From RBG-16-66-20 sp038040245 (GTDB lineage: Bacteria; Pseudomonadota; Gammaproteobacteria; Burkholderiales; SG8-39): a stretch of 16,806 nt of DNA. Positions 7,269 to 14,238 of the stretch are shown here, piece after piece. The notes beneath the pieces were generated by a model. That model searched no databases, was not told where the DNA came from, and saw nothing but the letters and a program-made list of their open reading frames with translations. Position numbers and translations under genes: made by a program. Within the stretch, counting starts at the first letter, position 1. Every line of letters starts with the position of its first letter. The stretch spans positions 1 through 16,806 of the forward strand of contig JBBPIU010000068.1 of assembly GCA_038040245.1 (NCBI GenBank). Reading direction: 5' to 3'.

Positions 7269-8753
7269 ATGAACGCCCCCAATCAAGCCGGCCTGCCGCC
7301 GCTCCCCCTCAAAGATCCGACGCTGTTCCGCGAGCAGTGCTATCTGGACGGCGCCTGGACGCTCGCCGATTCCGGCAAGACGTTCGCGGTCGACAACCCC
7401 GCCACCGGTGCAACCATCGGCAGCGTGCCCGAGATGGGCGCGGCCGAAACCAGACGCGCGATTGAGGCCGCCAACCGGTCCTGGCCCGCCTGGCGCGCCA
7501 AGACCGCCAAGGAGCGCGCGATGCTCCTGCGCAAGTGGTTCGACCTGATGATGGCGAACCAGGACGATCTGGGCTTGCTGCTGACGACTGAGCAGGGAAA
7601 ACCGCTCGCCGAAGCGAAGGGCGAGATCGCCTACGGTGCCTCGTTCATCGAGTGGTTCGCCGAGGAAGGCAAGCGCATCTACGGCGACGTGATCCCGCAG
7701 CACCAATCCGACAAGCGGATCCTGGTCCTCAAGCAGCCGATCGGCGTTGCCGCGATGATTACGCCGTGGAATTTTCCGAACGCGATGATCACGCGCAAGG
7801 CCGGCCCGGCGCTGGCCGCGGGCTGCACCGTGGTGCTCAAGCCCGCCGGGGCGACCCCGTTCTCGGCCCTCGCGCTGGCCGAGCTCGCCGAGCGTGCCGG
7901 CATTCCGAAGGGCGTGTTCAACGTGATCACCGGCGATTCGAAAACGATCGGCGCCGAGCTGTGCGCAAATCCGACGGTGCGCAAGCTCTCGTTCACCGGC
8001 TCGACCGAGATCGGGCGCGTGCTGATGCGCCAGTCGGCCGACACGGTGAAGAAATTGTCTCTGGAGCTCGGCGGCAACGCGCCATTCATCGTGTTCGACG
8101 ACGCCGACATCGATGCCGCAGTGGAGGGCGCGATCGCGAGCAAATACCGCAACGCCGGCCAGACCTGCGTTTGTGCGAACCGGATCTACGTACAGGACAG
8201 CGTCTACGACAAATTCGCCGCCAAGCTGGCCGAGAAAGTGAAGGGCTTCAAGGTGGGCGCCGGCACCGAACCGGGCGTGGTGATCGGCCCGTTGATCGAT
8301 GCGCAGGGCCTCGCCAAGGTCGAGCAGCACGTCGCCGACGCCTCGTCCAAGGGGGCGAAGGTGATGCTGGGCGGGAAACGCCACAGTCTGGGCGGGTTGT
8401 TCTTCGAACCGACCATCCTGACTGGCGTCACGCAGGCGATGCGCGTGTCGCGCGAGGAGACCTTCGGCCCGGTGGCGCCGCTGTTCCGCTTCAAGACCGA
8501 CGACGAAGCGATCGCGATGGCGAACGATACCGAGTTCGGGCTCGCCGGCTACTTCTACTCCCGGGACATCGGGCGCATCTTCCGGGTCGCCGAGCAGATG
8601 GAAACCGGGATGGTGTGCGTCAACAGCGGCATCCTGTCCACCGAGGTCGCGCCCTTTGGCGGCGTCAAGCAGTCCGGCCTGGGACGCGAGGGCTCCAGGT
8701 ACGGCATCGAGGAGTATCTCGAGATCAAGTACCTGATGATCGGGGGCCTGTGA
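7269..8753 (+). CDS. gabD: Succinate-semialdehyde dehydrogenase (NAD(P)+)
   Basis: GabD oxidises succinate semialdehyde to succinate, the last step of 4-aminobutyrate (GABA) breakdown. The 494-residue protein closely follows Escherichia coli GabD as I recall it, for example in WNFPNAMITRKAGPALAAGC, LELGGNAPFIVFDDADID and the end YGIEEYLEIKY. Catalytic residues are Asn168, Glu266 and nucleophile Cys300 in GQTCVCANR; the adjacent Cys302 is the redox-switch cysteine position known in some GabD proteins. The ATG at 7269 has GGAG 6 nt upstream; a TTG at 7245 in the same frame lacks family support. The stop overlaps the GTG of the desaturase gene. No GABA transaminase gene is visible here. The gene is divergent from the liv operon and may share its control region. 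Confidence 0.95.
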   Translation: MNAPNQAGLPPLPLKDPTLFREQCYLDGAWTLADSGKTFAVDNPATGATIGSVPEMGAAETRRAIEAANRSWPAWRAKTAKERAMLLRKWFDLMMANQDDLGLLLTTEQGKPLAEAKGEIAYGASFIEWFAEEGKRIYGDVIPQHQSDKRILVLKQPIGVAAMITPWNFPNAMITRKAGPALAAGCTVVLKPAGATPFSALALAELAERAGIPKGVFNVITGDSKTIGAELCANPTVRKLSFTGSTEIGRVLMRQSADTVKKLSLELGGNAPFIVFDDADIDAAVEGAIASKYRNAGQTCVCANRIYVQDSVYDKFAAKLAEKVKGFKVGAGTEPGVVIGPLIDAQGLAKVEQHVADASSKGAKVMLGGKRHSLGGLFFEPTILTGVTQAMRVSREETFGPVAPLFRFKTDDEAIAMANDTEFGLAGYFYSRDIGRIFRVAEQMETGMVCVNSGILSTEVAPFGGVKQSGLGREGSRYGIEEYLEIKYLMIGGL

Positions 8754-9745
8754 GCGCGTCCGCACCGGCGCGCGGCGAGGAGTTCAAGGACGACGTCCGC
8801 AGAGCCTTGCCGAAGGACCTCGTGCAGCGCCTGTCGCGCATCTCGCCCTGGCGCTCGGCCTGGTCGGTGCTGCAGGAGTTCCTCGCCATCGGCGCGCTGG
8901 TGGCGGCCGCGCTGCATTCGTGGACATGGTGGACGGTGGTGCCCTGCGTGATCCTGATTGGCACCCGCCAGCACGCACTGTTCGTGCTCGCGCACGAGGC
9001 CGCCCACTACCGCCTGTTCGAAGGGCGCGGGCTGAACGACCTGACCGGCCGCCTGTGCGCCACGCTGCAGGGCCTGTCGATGCGCACCTACCGCGTGATC
9101 CACCGGCTGCACCACAACAACCTCTACACCGAGCTCGATCCCGACACCGCGCTGCACGGCGGCTACCCCAGGGGAAAGATGTACCTCGCCAGGAAGCTGC
9201 TCAAGGATCTATTCGGGTTAACCGCCTGGAAGACCTACGCCTACTTCCTCGGCGGGGCGCCCGCGCTGAATACGCAGACCAACCTGGCGATCCGGCCACT
9301 CGACGATACGTCGTCGAAGCTGCGCGAGGAGGCGAGAACGGACCGCAATACTGTGGTCGCGTTTCATTTATTCGCATTAATCGCATTCGGCGCCAGCGGG
9401 CATCTGGTCGAGTACCTCGTGCTGTGGATCCTGCCGCTGGTAACGGTGGTGCAGGCGATCCTGCGGCTGCGCGCCATCGCGGAACACGGCGCGACCACGG
9501 ACTTTTCCTCGCCGCTCACCGCGGCGCGCACCAACCTGGTCCCGGCCTGGCTCGGCTGGCTGATCTTCCCTCACCACGTCAACTACCACATCGAGCACCA
9601 CCTCTACGCTTCGGTGCCGCAGTACAACCTGCCCGAGTTGCACCGCGAACTCGCGAGCCGCGGCTTGCTGGCGGGCGCGGAAGTGGTGCCCTTTGGCACC
9701 ACGCTCGGAAAGATCTTCAACGACAGGGTGCGCTCGGCCGCCTAG
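8750..9745 (+). CDS. Membrane fatty acid desaturase family protein
   Basis: This 331-residue integral membrane di-iron enzyme belongs to the type 1 fatty acid desaturase family. It has the three histidine boxes: HEAAH (82-86), HRLHH (118-122) and HIEHH (280-284), plus further His at 276-277. Hydrophobic segments near 44-78 and 203-240 are likely membrane spans. The start is GTG at 8750, overlapping the gabD stop as GTGA with GGGGG just upstream; no ATG occurs until codon 111, well past the first box. Members desaturate or hydroxylate acyl chains or other lipophilic substrates; regiospecificity cannot be read here. Coupling to gabD is unusual and may reflect co-expression only. The last 29 bp overlap the end of the convergent diheme peroxidase gene. 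Confidence 0.88.
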   Translation: MSASAPARGEEFKDDVRRALPKDLVQRLSRISPWRSAWSVLQEFLAIGALVAAALHSWTWWTVVPCVILIGTRQHALFVLAHEAAHYRLFEGRGLNDLTGRLCATLQGLSMRTYRVIHRLHHNNLYTELDPDTALHGGYPRGKMYLARKLLKDLFGLTAWKTYAYFLGGAPALNTQTNLAIRPLDDTSSKLREEARTDRNTVVAFHLFALIAFGASGHLVEYLVLWILPLVTVVQAILRLRAIAEHGATTDFSSPLTAARTNLVPAWLGWLIFPHHVNYHIEHHLYASVPQYNLPELHRELASRGLLAGAEVVPFGTTLGKIFNDRVRSAA

Positions 9746-10886
9746 GCTGCAGAGCGCTCGAGGTCTCGGTAAGCGATTCGAGAAACGCCACCAAATCGGC
9801 CGACTCCTCCGGGCTCAGACGCAAGGGCTTGAGCAGGCTCTCGCCGTCGGCGTGCAGCCGGTCCGGACTCAGTTCGGAATAGTGCCGGACCACGTCCGCA
9901 AGGCTCGCCAGGCTGCCGTTATGCATGTACGGCGCGCTGAGCGCGACGTTGCGCAGGCCGGGCACCTTGAACTCGCCGAAGTTGCGCTGCTCGAGCGAGA
10001 CATGCCGCGTCTTGATCGCGCTGTTCCCGGCCCGGTCGTCGCTATGCCGCCCGAGCAGATTCAAAGGATTCGACTGCAATTTGCGGATGCCGCCGTGGCG
10101 GCCCGGATCGACGCCGCCGGCAATGAAGAACGGCACGCCGGTATCGTGGAATTCGCCATTCGAGAAGCCCGGCCCGAAATGGCAGGCGCTGCAGTTCGCC
10201 CTGCCGGCGAATATTCGCAGCCCGCGCTGCGCGGCGAGCGGGTAGCGCGCGGTGCCCTGGCGATCGCCTTTCTCGAGCGCGTCGCGGAACTCGTCGAACG
10301 GCGAGCGCCCGCTGACGATCGTTTCCTGAAACGCTGCGAGCGCCTTGCCGATTCCCGCGAGCACGCCTTCGTCGTCGGCGGGCGGCGGCGCGCCGAAGGT
10401 CTTTGCGAAACGGCAGGAAAGCTCGGGATCGCCGCGTACCAGCGCCGCGGCCTCGGCCTGGCTGCCGCCCATCTCGCGCGCCTCCAGGATGGGGCGGACG
10501 CTTTGCGCCCAAAGGGAATCGCCCGCGCCGTCCCAGCCGAACCAGCGGTTATTGCGCACGTTGAACAGGCTCGGGGTATTACGGTCCGCCTCGGCGAGGC
10601 CGAAAGCGCGCGAGCGGGCATCCTGCCAGCCGCGAAAGGGCGCGTGGCAGGTCGCGCACAGCACCTTGCCGGAGGGCGAAAGACGCGGCTCGAAAAACAG
10701 CCGCTCGCCAAACTCTGCCGCCCCCGGATTGCCGGAAACCCTGTTCGAAGGATCCGGCGACCAGGGCGCGGGCCACGGTCCGTGCCGCAGGATGGCGCGC
10801 ATTTCGGCGTCATTGAATTCCAACAGCTGGCCAGCAGTATTTCCCGCGGCCAGCGCGAGCAGCGCGGCGAAGAAGATGCGCGTCAC
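9717..10886 (-). CDS. Diheme cytochrome c peroxidase / MauG family protein
   Basis: This 389-residue exported protein has a signal peptide (MTRIFFAALLALAAGNTAG) and two c-type heme sites: CATCH at 77-81 and CSACH at 232-236. Family features include RLFFEPRLSPSGKVLCATCH, the TPSLFNVRNNRWFGWDG segment between the hemes and APYMHNGSLASLADVVRHYS at 318-337, whose Met321 is the usual distal-ligand region. Relatives reduce hydrogen peroxide (CcpA) or use it to oxidise residues in a partner protein (MauG, MbnH). The start is GTG at 10886, overlapping the stop of the upstream small-protein gene as GTGA. This tight coupling to a small periplasmic protein favours a partner-modifying role, but that is inference. 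The C-terminus extends about 15 residues past the usual SLT ending and overlaps the desaturase gene by 29 bp. Confidence 0.9.
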   Translation of the reverse strand: MTRIFFAALLALAAGNTAGQLLEFNDAEMRAILRHGPWPAPWSPDPSNRVSGNPGAAEFGERLFFEPRLSPSGKVLCATCHAPFRGWQDARSRAFGLAEADRNTPSLFNVRNNRWFGWDGAGDSLWAQSVRPILEAREMGGSQAEAAALVRGDPELSCRFAKTFGAPPPADDEGVLAGIGKALAAFQETIVSGRSPFDEFRDALEKGDRQGTARYPLAAQRGLRIFAGRANCSACHFGPGFSNGEFHDTGVPFFIAGGVDPGRHGGIRKLQSNPLNLLGRHSDDRAGNSAIKTRHVSLEQRNFGEFKVPGLRNVALSAPYMHNGSLASLADVVRHYSELSPDRLHADGESLLKPLRLSPEESADLVAFLESLTETSSALQPRRPSAPCR

Positions 10887-11290
10887 TCGATCCGGACGCT
10901 GTGCGTGAGCCGCTCGCCGCCCAGCTCGAAGACGAACTCCCAGCGCCCGGGCATGTGGAACAGCCATCCCTCCGAGCGGTAGCGCCCGCCTTTCATCGGT
11001 TTCAGGCTCGGCCGGTAATTCATGCCGTGCCGATGCTCCGGCATGTGCGCGTCCAGTTTCACGCGTTCGGACAATGCCGCCCCGGTTTTCGGGCAGGCGG
11101 CGAGCTCGAGCACGAAGTGCTGCGCGACCGCGATCTTCGCGGGAATCGTCCAATAAGAGATCGCGAGGCGCTCCGACTCGACGCGCACGCCCGGCGGCAG
11201 CTCGCACGCCGCCGCGGCTGCGCAAAAGAGCACGGCGAATGCGCTCAGTGCGAGAGCAAGCCGCCGAACAGGGATTCGCCGTTCTTCCAC
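10883..11290 (-). CDS. Small periplasmic His/Met-rich protein, YtkA/FixH-like fold
   Basis: The predicted 135-residue protein has an N-terminal signal peptide (basic MEERRIPVRR, then a hydrophobic stretch to about residue 28). CELPPG follows at 29-34; AAAC is a weak lipobox, so a lipoprotein is possible. The mature part has the cluster HMPEHRHGM (82-90), Met99 and FHMPG (111-115), then WEFVFEL and a closing beta-strand pattern like YtkA/FixH-type domains. The His/Met cluster suits copper binding. Cys29 and Cys66 could form a disulfide. Trp47, Trp109 and Trp117 are in the mature protein. The start GTG (11290) overlaps the amidohydrolase gene by 46 bp; no better start exists upstream of the signal sequence. 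It is coupled to the diheme peroxidase by GTGA. The function is not known. Confidence 0.75.
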   Translation of the reverse strand: MEERRIPVRRLALALSAFAVLFCAAAAACELPPGVRVESERLAISYWTIPAKIAVAQHFVLELAACPKTGAALSERVKLDAHMPEHRHGMNYRPSLKPMKGGRYRSEGWLFHMPGRWEFVFELGGERLTHSVRIE

Positions 11291-12057
11291 GCGATGCGCT
11301 CCGCGACGTCATCCGGCAGATCGGCCAGCCACTGGCGCGACCAGTTTGCGTGCTCCCCGATATAGTGCCAGCGCTCGGGCGTATAGGAGTCGGTGCCGAC
11401 CAGGAAGCGGTCGGGGAATTCCAGAAACGCGCCGCGCCAGTCCGGATCCACTTTTCCCCCGCGTGCATGATCGGTGCGGAACGCAAGATCGCACCACAGG
11501 TTCTTGTACTTGCGCAGCATCTCGCGCACTTTCTCCGGCCGGTCGAAACCGGAATGCGCCCACAGGATTTTCGCCTCCGGCCACTGCGTGAACAGGCGCT
11601 CGACCGCGTCCACGTCGGAGTGCGCGTGCAGGAAAATCTTGTGCTGCCGCGCCAGCTGCACCATGCGGCGCGGCACCGGCAGGTCGGCGTCGGCGCCGAA
11701 GAGATGGAACTCGCCGATCCCGGCGTAGCGGTATTTCTTCAGCCGGTCTTCGAGATAGGGGATCACGCTCTGGTCGCGGAACCAGGAGCCGATTTCCCCG
11801 CGCGAGCGGTAGGGCCGCAACTCCGGGATCACGAGATCGGGCGCCTCGGCATACAGCCGCTGCTGGCCTTCGTCGCCGGAGCTCGAAATCAGCGCGCGCT
11901 TCAGGCCCGCCTTGCGCAGGATCGCGATCGCCTGCTTGGGCGGCACCAGGTCCCAGGCATCATGGCTGTAATGCAGGTGCGCGTCGAAAATCGGCAGGTC
12001 GGCGGCCCCTGCGCTACAGGCGAGGCACAACCCGACGCCGGCAATGAAGCTGCGCAC
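11245..12057 (-). CDS. Exported amidohydrolase-family (TIM-barrel) metal-dependent hydrolase
   Basis: This 270-residue protein has a signal peptide (MRSFIAGVGLCLACSAGAA) and then an amidohydrolase-2-type barrel. Visible metal ligands are HLH (27-29) in FDAHLH, His144/His146 in LHAHSD, His168 in LWAHSGF and Asp223 in LVGTDS; Glu116 in GEFHLFG is a further candidate ligand. It should hydrolyse or decarboxylate a small substrate in the periplasm; the specific reaction is unknown. Most relatives are cytoplasmic, so export is notable. I use GTG at 12057. A TTG at 12072, overlapping the upstream stop as TTGA, would add MRRRV and a more basic signal-peptide n-region; I cannot decide between them. 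It lies in a four-gene operon with an anchored ankyrin protein, a His/Met protein and a diheme peroxidase. Confidence 0.85.
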   Translation of the reverse strand: MRSFIAGVGLCLACSAGAADLPIFDAHLHYSHDAWDLVPPKQAIAILRKAGLKRALISSSGDEGQQRLYAEAPDLVIPELRPYRSRGEIGSWFRDQSVIPYLEDRLKKYRYAGIGEFHLFGADADLPVPRRMVQLARQHKIFLHAHSDVDAVERLFTQWPEAKILWAHSGFDRPEKVREMLRKYKNLWCDLAFRTDHARGGKVDPDWRGAFLEFPDRFLVGTDSYTPERWHYIGEHANWSRQWLADLPDDVAERIAWKNGESLFGGLLSH

Positions 12058-12068
12058 GACCCGGCGTC

Positions 12069-13583
12069 TCAATCCCTGGCGCCGCTGCGCTCGAGCAGCT
12101 GCACCACCCCGGCGCCGCCGCGCGCCCTGGCGATCGACAGCGCGCTCCTGCCGCCCGCGCGGAGATTCGGATCCGCGCCTTTGGCAAGCAACATCGCCGC
12201 GATGTCGGTGTCGCCGTTGGAGGCCGCGATCATGAGCGGCGTCAAACCGTCCGACTGGCGGATGTTCGGATTCTTGCCGTCGTCGAGCAGCTCCTTGACC
12301 GCTGTGCTGTCGCGCAACACGGTCGCACTGACCAGGTCGTTGTAGCGCGTGTAAATCTCGCGGATATTGGCCGGTCGCCGGTAGCCGGGCGCCTCGACCG
12401 GCGCCGCGGCCTCGGGAGTAGCGGCGGGTTTTACCGCGGGCTTTTCTTCCTCCGTTCTCGCGGAGAGTTGCGGTGCCGCGGCCGCCTTCGCCGGCGCACC
12501 CTGCTTCGCCACGGCGAACCGAGCATTCTCGCGTCCGAGCGCGCTGCCGCGGCTCACCAGCGCGCGCCGCATTCCTTCGGCGAGCAGATCCAAACCCCAC
12601 CTGCCGGTGTCGGTGTCGAGCAGCTTCACATATTCGGACAGTTCCTCGTCGGTCGCGTTCCGGTACATGACGTACATCACTGCCCGGATCTGGGGACGCG
12701 CCTGAATGCGTATCGCGTTCACCTGCGTGCCCACCGTCTGCCGCGCTTCCCTCTGCACGCTCTTGCCGGCCCTCTTCATCGCATCGAGCATTGTGTCGAT
12801 CATGTCGCGCGCCATGGCCGATGCCATGTCGGTACCGACTTCCGAGGTGCGCGTCAGTTCATCCAGCGACTGGATCAGCTTCACGCGCGCCGCCGGGGGC
12901 TGGCCCTTGCGCAGGTTGTCCGCGTACTCCTTCATCGCTTCGGGCGTGACGTTGCGCATTTCCCGCGAGGTCATCTTGAGCGCGATCGGCTGGCGCAGCA
13001 GTTCGAGAAAGCGCGCCAGGCGCTCGGCGTCGAGGTTGGCGCCCTTCAGGTTAGCGGCGAGTTCCGCGGCCAGTTTGCCAGGCTCGAACTCGCGCTCGAC
13101 GATGGCGGTCGCGGCGGCGAAGTCGGCCGGATCGGCGGCCTGCCGCTGCTCTTGCCCGCTGGCGCTCGACTTGAGCATCGCTTCGCGCGCGAAGTTCTGG
13201 TAATACGTCTTGACGCCGGCGGTCTCGATGACTTCCGCGATCAGCTTATCCGGGTTGGTCGGAATCGGCTTGGCCCCGGGCTTCGGCGCCGGCGCGGCGG
13301 CGCCGGGCTTGGCTGCATCGGCCTGCTTTGGCGCTTCTGCGGCCGGTTTGGCCGCATCGGCCCAATGCGGCGCATCGACGGCCGGCTTTGCCGCATCGGC
13401 GGGCGCGCTCTTCGCGGCATCGGAAGCGGGCTTCGGCGCCGCCTTGACGACCGCGGGCGCAGCGCGCCGGGGCGGCGGCGGCTCGTCGAAATAAAGGAAC
13501 CAAGCGGCGGCGCCCGCGCCCCCGAGGGCAAGCACCAAAACGCCCGCCATGATCCTGGTGCGTTTGTTGAAGTCGATAGCCAT
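12069..13583 (-). CDS. Membrane-anchored helical (DUF2059-like) protein with C-terminal ankyrin repeats
   Basis: The order of parts in this 504-residue protein is: basic N-terminus; one membrane span (about 12-32); a low-complexity Ala/Lys/Pro linker with repeated AAKP units (about 34-108); a helical region of about 240 residues; a second Pro/Ala linker; and about three ankyrin repeats from about 410 to the end, including DGLTPLMIAASNGDTDIAAM. The helical part contains ATDEELSEYVKLLDTDTG, resembling the motif of DUF2059 proteins; this match is tentative. The single N-terminal span would place the bulk in the periplasm. The ATG at 13583 is preferred to that at 13589 because GGGAG is 8 nt upstream of the former and only 2 nt from the latter. 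It is the first gene of the four-gene operon. It may be a scaffold or inhibitor, but the function is unknown. Confidence 0.78.
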   Translation of the reverse strand: MAIDFNKRTRIMAGVLVLALGGAGAAAWFLYFDEPPPPRRAAPAVVKAAPKPASDAAKSAPADAAKPAVDAPHWADAAKPAAEAPKQADAAKPGAAAPAPKPGAKPIPTNPDKLIAEVIETAGVKTYYQNFAREAMLKSSASGQEQRQAADPADFAAATAIVEREFEPGKLAAELAANLKGANLDAERLARFLELLRQPIALKMTSREMRNVTPEAMKEYADNLRKGQPPAARVKLIQSLDELTRTSEVGTDMASAMARDMIDTMLDAMKRAGKSVQREARQTVGTQVNAIRIQARPQIRAVMYVMYRNATDEELSEYVKLLDTDTGRWGLDLLAEGMRRALVSRGSALGRENARFAVAKQGAPAKAAAAPQLSARTEEEKPAVKPAATPEAAAPVEAPGYRRPANIREIYTRYNDLVSATVLRDSTAVKELLDDGKNPNIRQSDGLTPLMIAASNGDTDIAAMLLAKGADPNLRAGGRSALSIARARGGAGVVQLLERSGARD

Positions 13584-13621
13584 GTGCATTTCTCCCTTGA
13601 GACGGCCCCGATGTCGAGGTC

Positions 13622-13627
13622 ATGATA
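13622..13627 (-). promoter_or_regulatory. Possible -10 element for the ankyrin/amidohydrolase/peroxidase operon
   Basis: TATCAT on the minus strand matches 5 of 6 positions of the -10 consensus and lies 39 bp upstream of the start of the ankyrin-protein gene, in the gap shared with the divergent cyclic-nucleotide-binding gene. No good -35 was found at 16-18 bp upstream, so support is weak. Confidence 0.3.
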
Positions 13628-13683
13628 CCTGCGGGCGTGCCCCGAAGCGAATCCGCGCCGGGGCCTTGGAGTAGACTTTGCCG

Positions 13684-14223
13684 ATGGCAAAAGAACATTC
13701 CGCCGCACTCAAGGAAATGGCGCTGTGCCGCGCGCTCTCGGGCGCGGAACTCGATGCCATCGCCGCCATCGTCGAGACCAGGGAGATCGCCGCCGGCAAG
13801 GAATTGTTCCGCGAAGACGATCCGGGTGACGGACTTTACCTGGTGGTGGCCGGCGAAATCGACGTCATCAAGCGCGGCCCGCGCGGCGACCGCTCGCTCG
13901 CGCGGCTGGGCCCGGGCGGGGTCTTGGGCGAAATGTCGCTGATCACCGCCGACGCGCGTTCTGCGACCGGCCGCGCGATGGTCGATTCGCGCGTGCTGCG
14001 GCTTCCGGCGCAGCCCTTCCGCGCGCTGCTCGGTGAAGGATCGACTGCAGCGCTCAAGATCGCTGCTGCGATTGCGGAAATACTTGCACGCCGCGTTGCG
14101 ACGATGAACAGTCTGGTGCTCGAGCTTGCCGACAAGGTCGATCCCGCAGGCAGAAAGCTTCCTGCGCTGAGTGATACGGAACTCGCCGAGTTGCACCGGG
14201 CGATGCAGGTCTGGTCGTTCTAA
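13684..14223 (+). CDS. Stand-alone cyclic nucleotide-binding domain protein (Crp-type cNMP domain, no DNA-binding domain)
   Basis: This 179-residue protein consists of one cNMP-binding beta-roll: DDPGDGLYLVVAGEIDVIKR (46-65), then the phosphate-binding cassette GEMSLITADARSATGRA (82-98) with Glu83 and Arg92-Ser93 in the ligand-contact positions, and closing helices. It lacks the C-terminal helix-turn-helix of Crp/Fnr regulators; residues 150-179 do not look like a DNA-binding motif. It probably senses a cyclic nucleotide and acts through a protein partner; the partner is unknown. The ATG at 13684 is only weakly served by GGAG (12 nt away). TTG at 13678 has the same GGAG at 6 nt and may be the real start. 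It is divergent from the ankyrin-protein operon across about 100 bp and convergent with ychF (15 bp gap). Confidence 0.85.
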   Translation: MAKEHSAALKEMALCRALSGAELDAIAAIVETREIAAGKELFREDDPGDGLYLVVAGEIDVIKRGPRGDRSLARLGPGGVLGEMSLITADARSATGRAMVDSRVLRLPAQPFRALLGEGSTAALKIAAAIAEILARRVATMNSLVLELADKVDPAGRKLPALSDTELAELHRAMQVWSF

Positions 14224-14238
14224 AGGCCGGGCCGCTGT

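Noticed and set aside
7652..8749. Upstream extension of the desaturase frame across gabD (697 codons in total)
   Set aside because: The extension is an out-of-frame reading of gabD. The family-like sequence begins at the GTG at 8750.
6540..8765. 741-codon minus-strand frame opposite gabD running into the livK-like gene
   Set aside because: It is antisense to gabD and out of frame with the binding protein, and the composition is shadow-like. The gabD and binding-protein frames explain the region.
10887..11486. Upstream 200-codon extension of the peroxidase frame
   Set aside because: It is an out-of-frame reading of the small-protein and amidohydrolase genes. The signal peptide begins at the GTG at 10886.
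13604..13665. Inverted repeat GGCCCCG...CGGGGCC in the gap between the ankyrin-protein gene and the cNMP gene
   Set aside because: The 7-bp arms are 48 bp apart, all G/C, and lack a T-run. This is easily expected by chance in this composition.
14224..14238. Search for a terminator between the convergent cNMP gene and ychF
   Set aside because: Only 15 bp, with no stable hairpin or T-run. The gtttaaac at 14237-14244 is an 8-bp palindrome with no further support.
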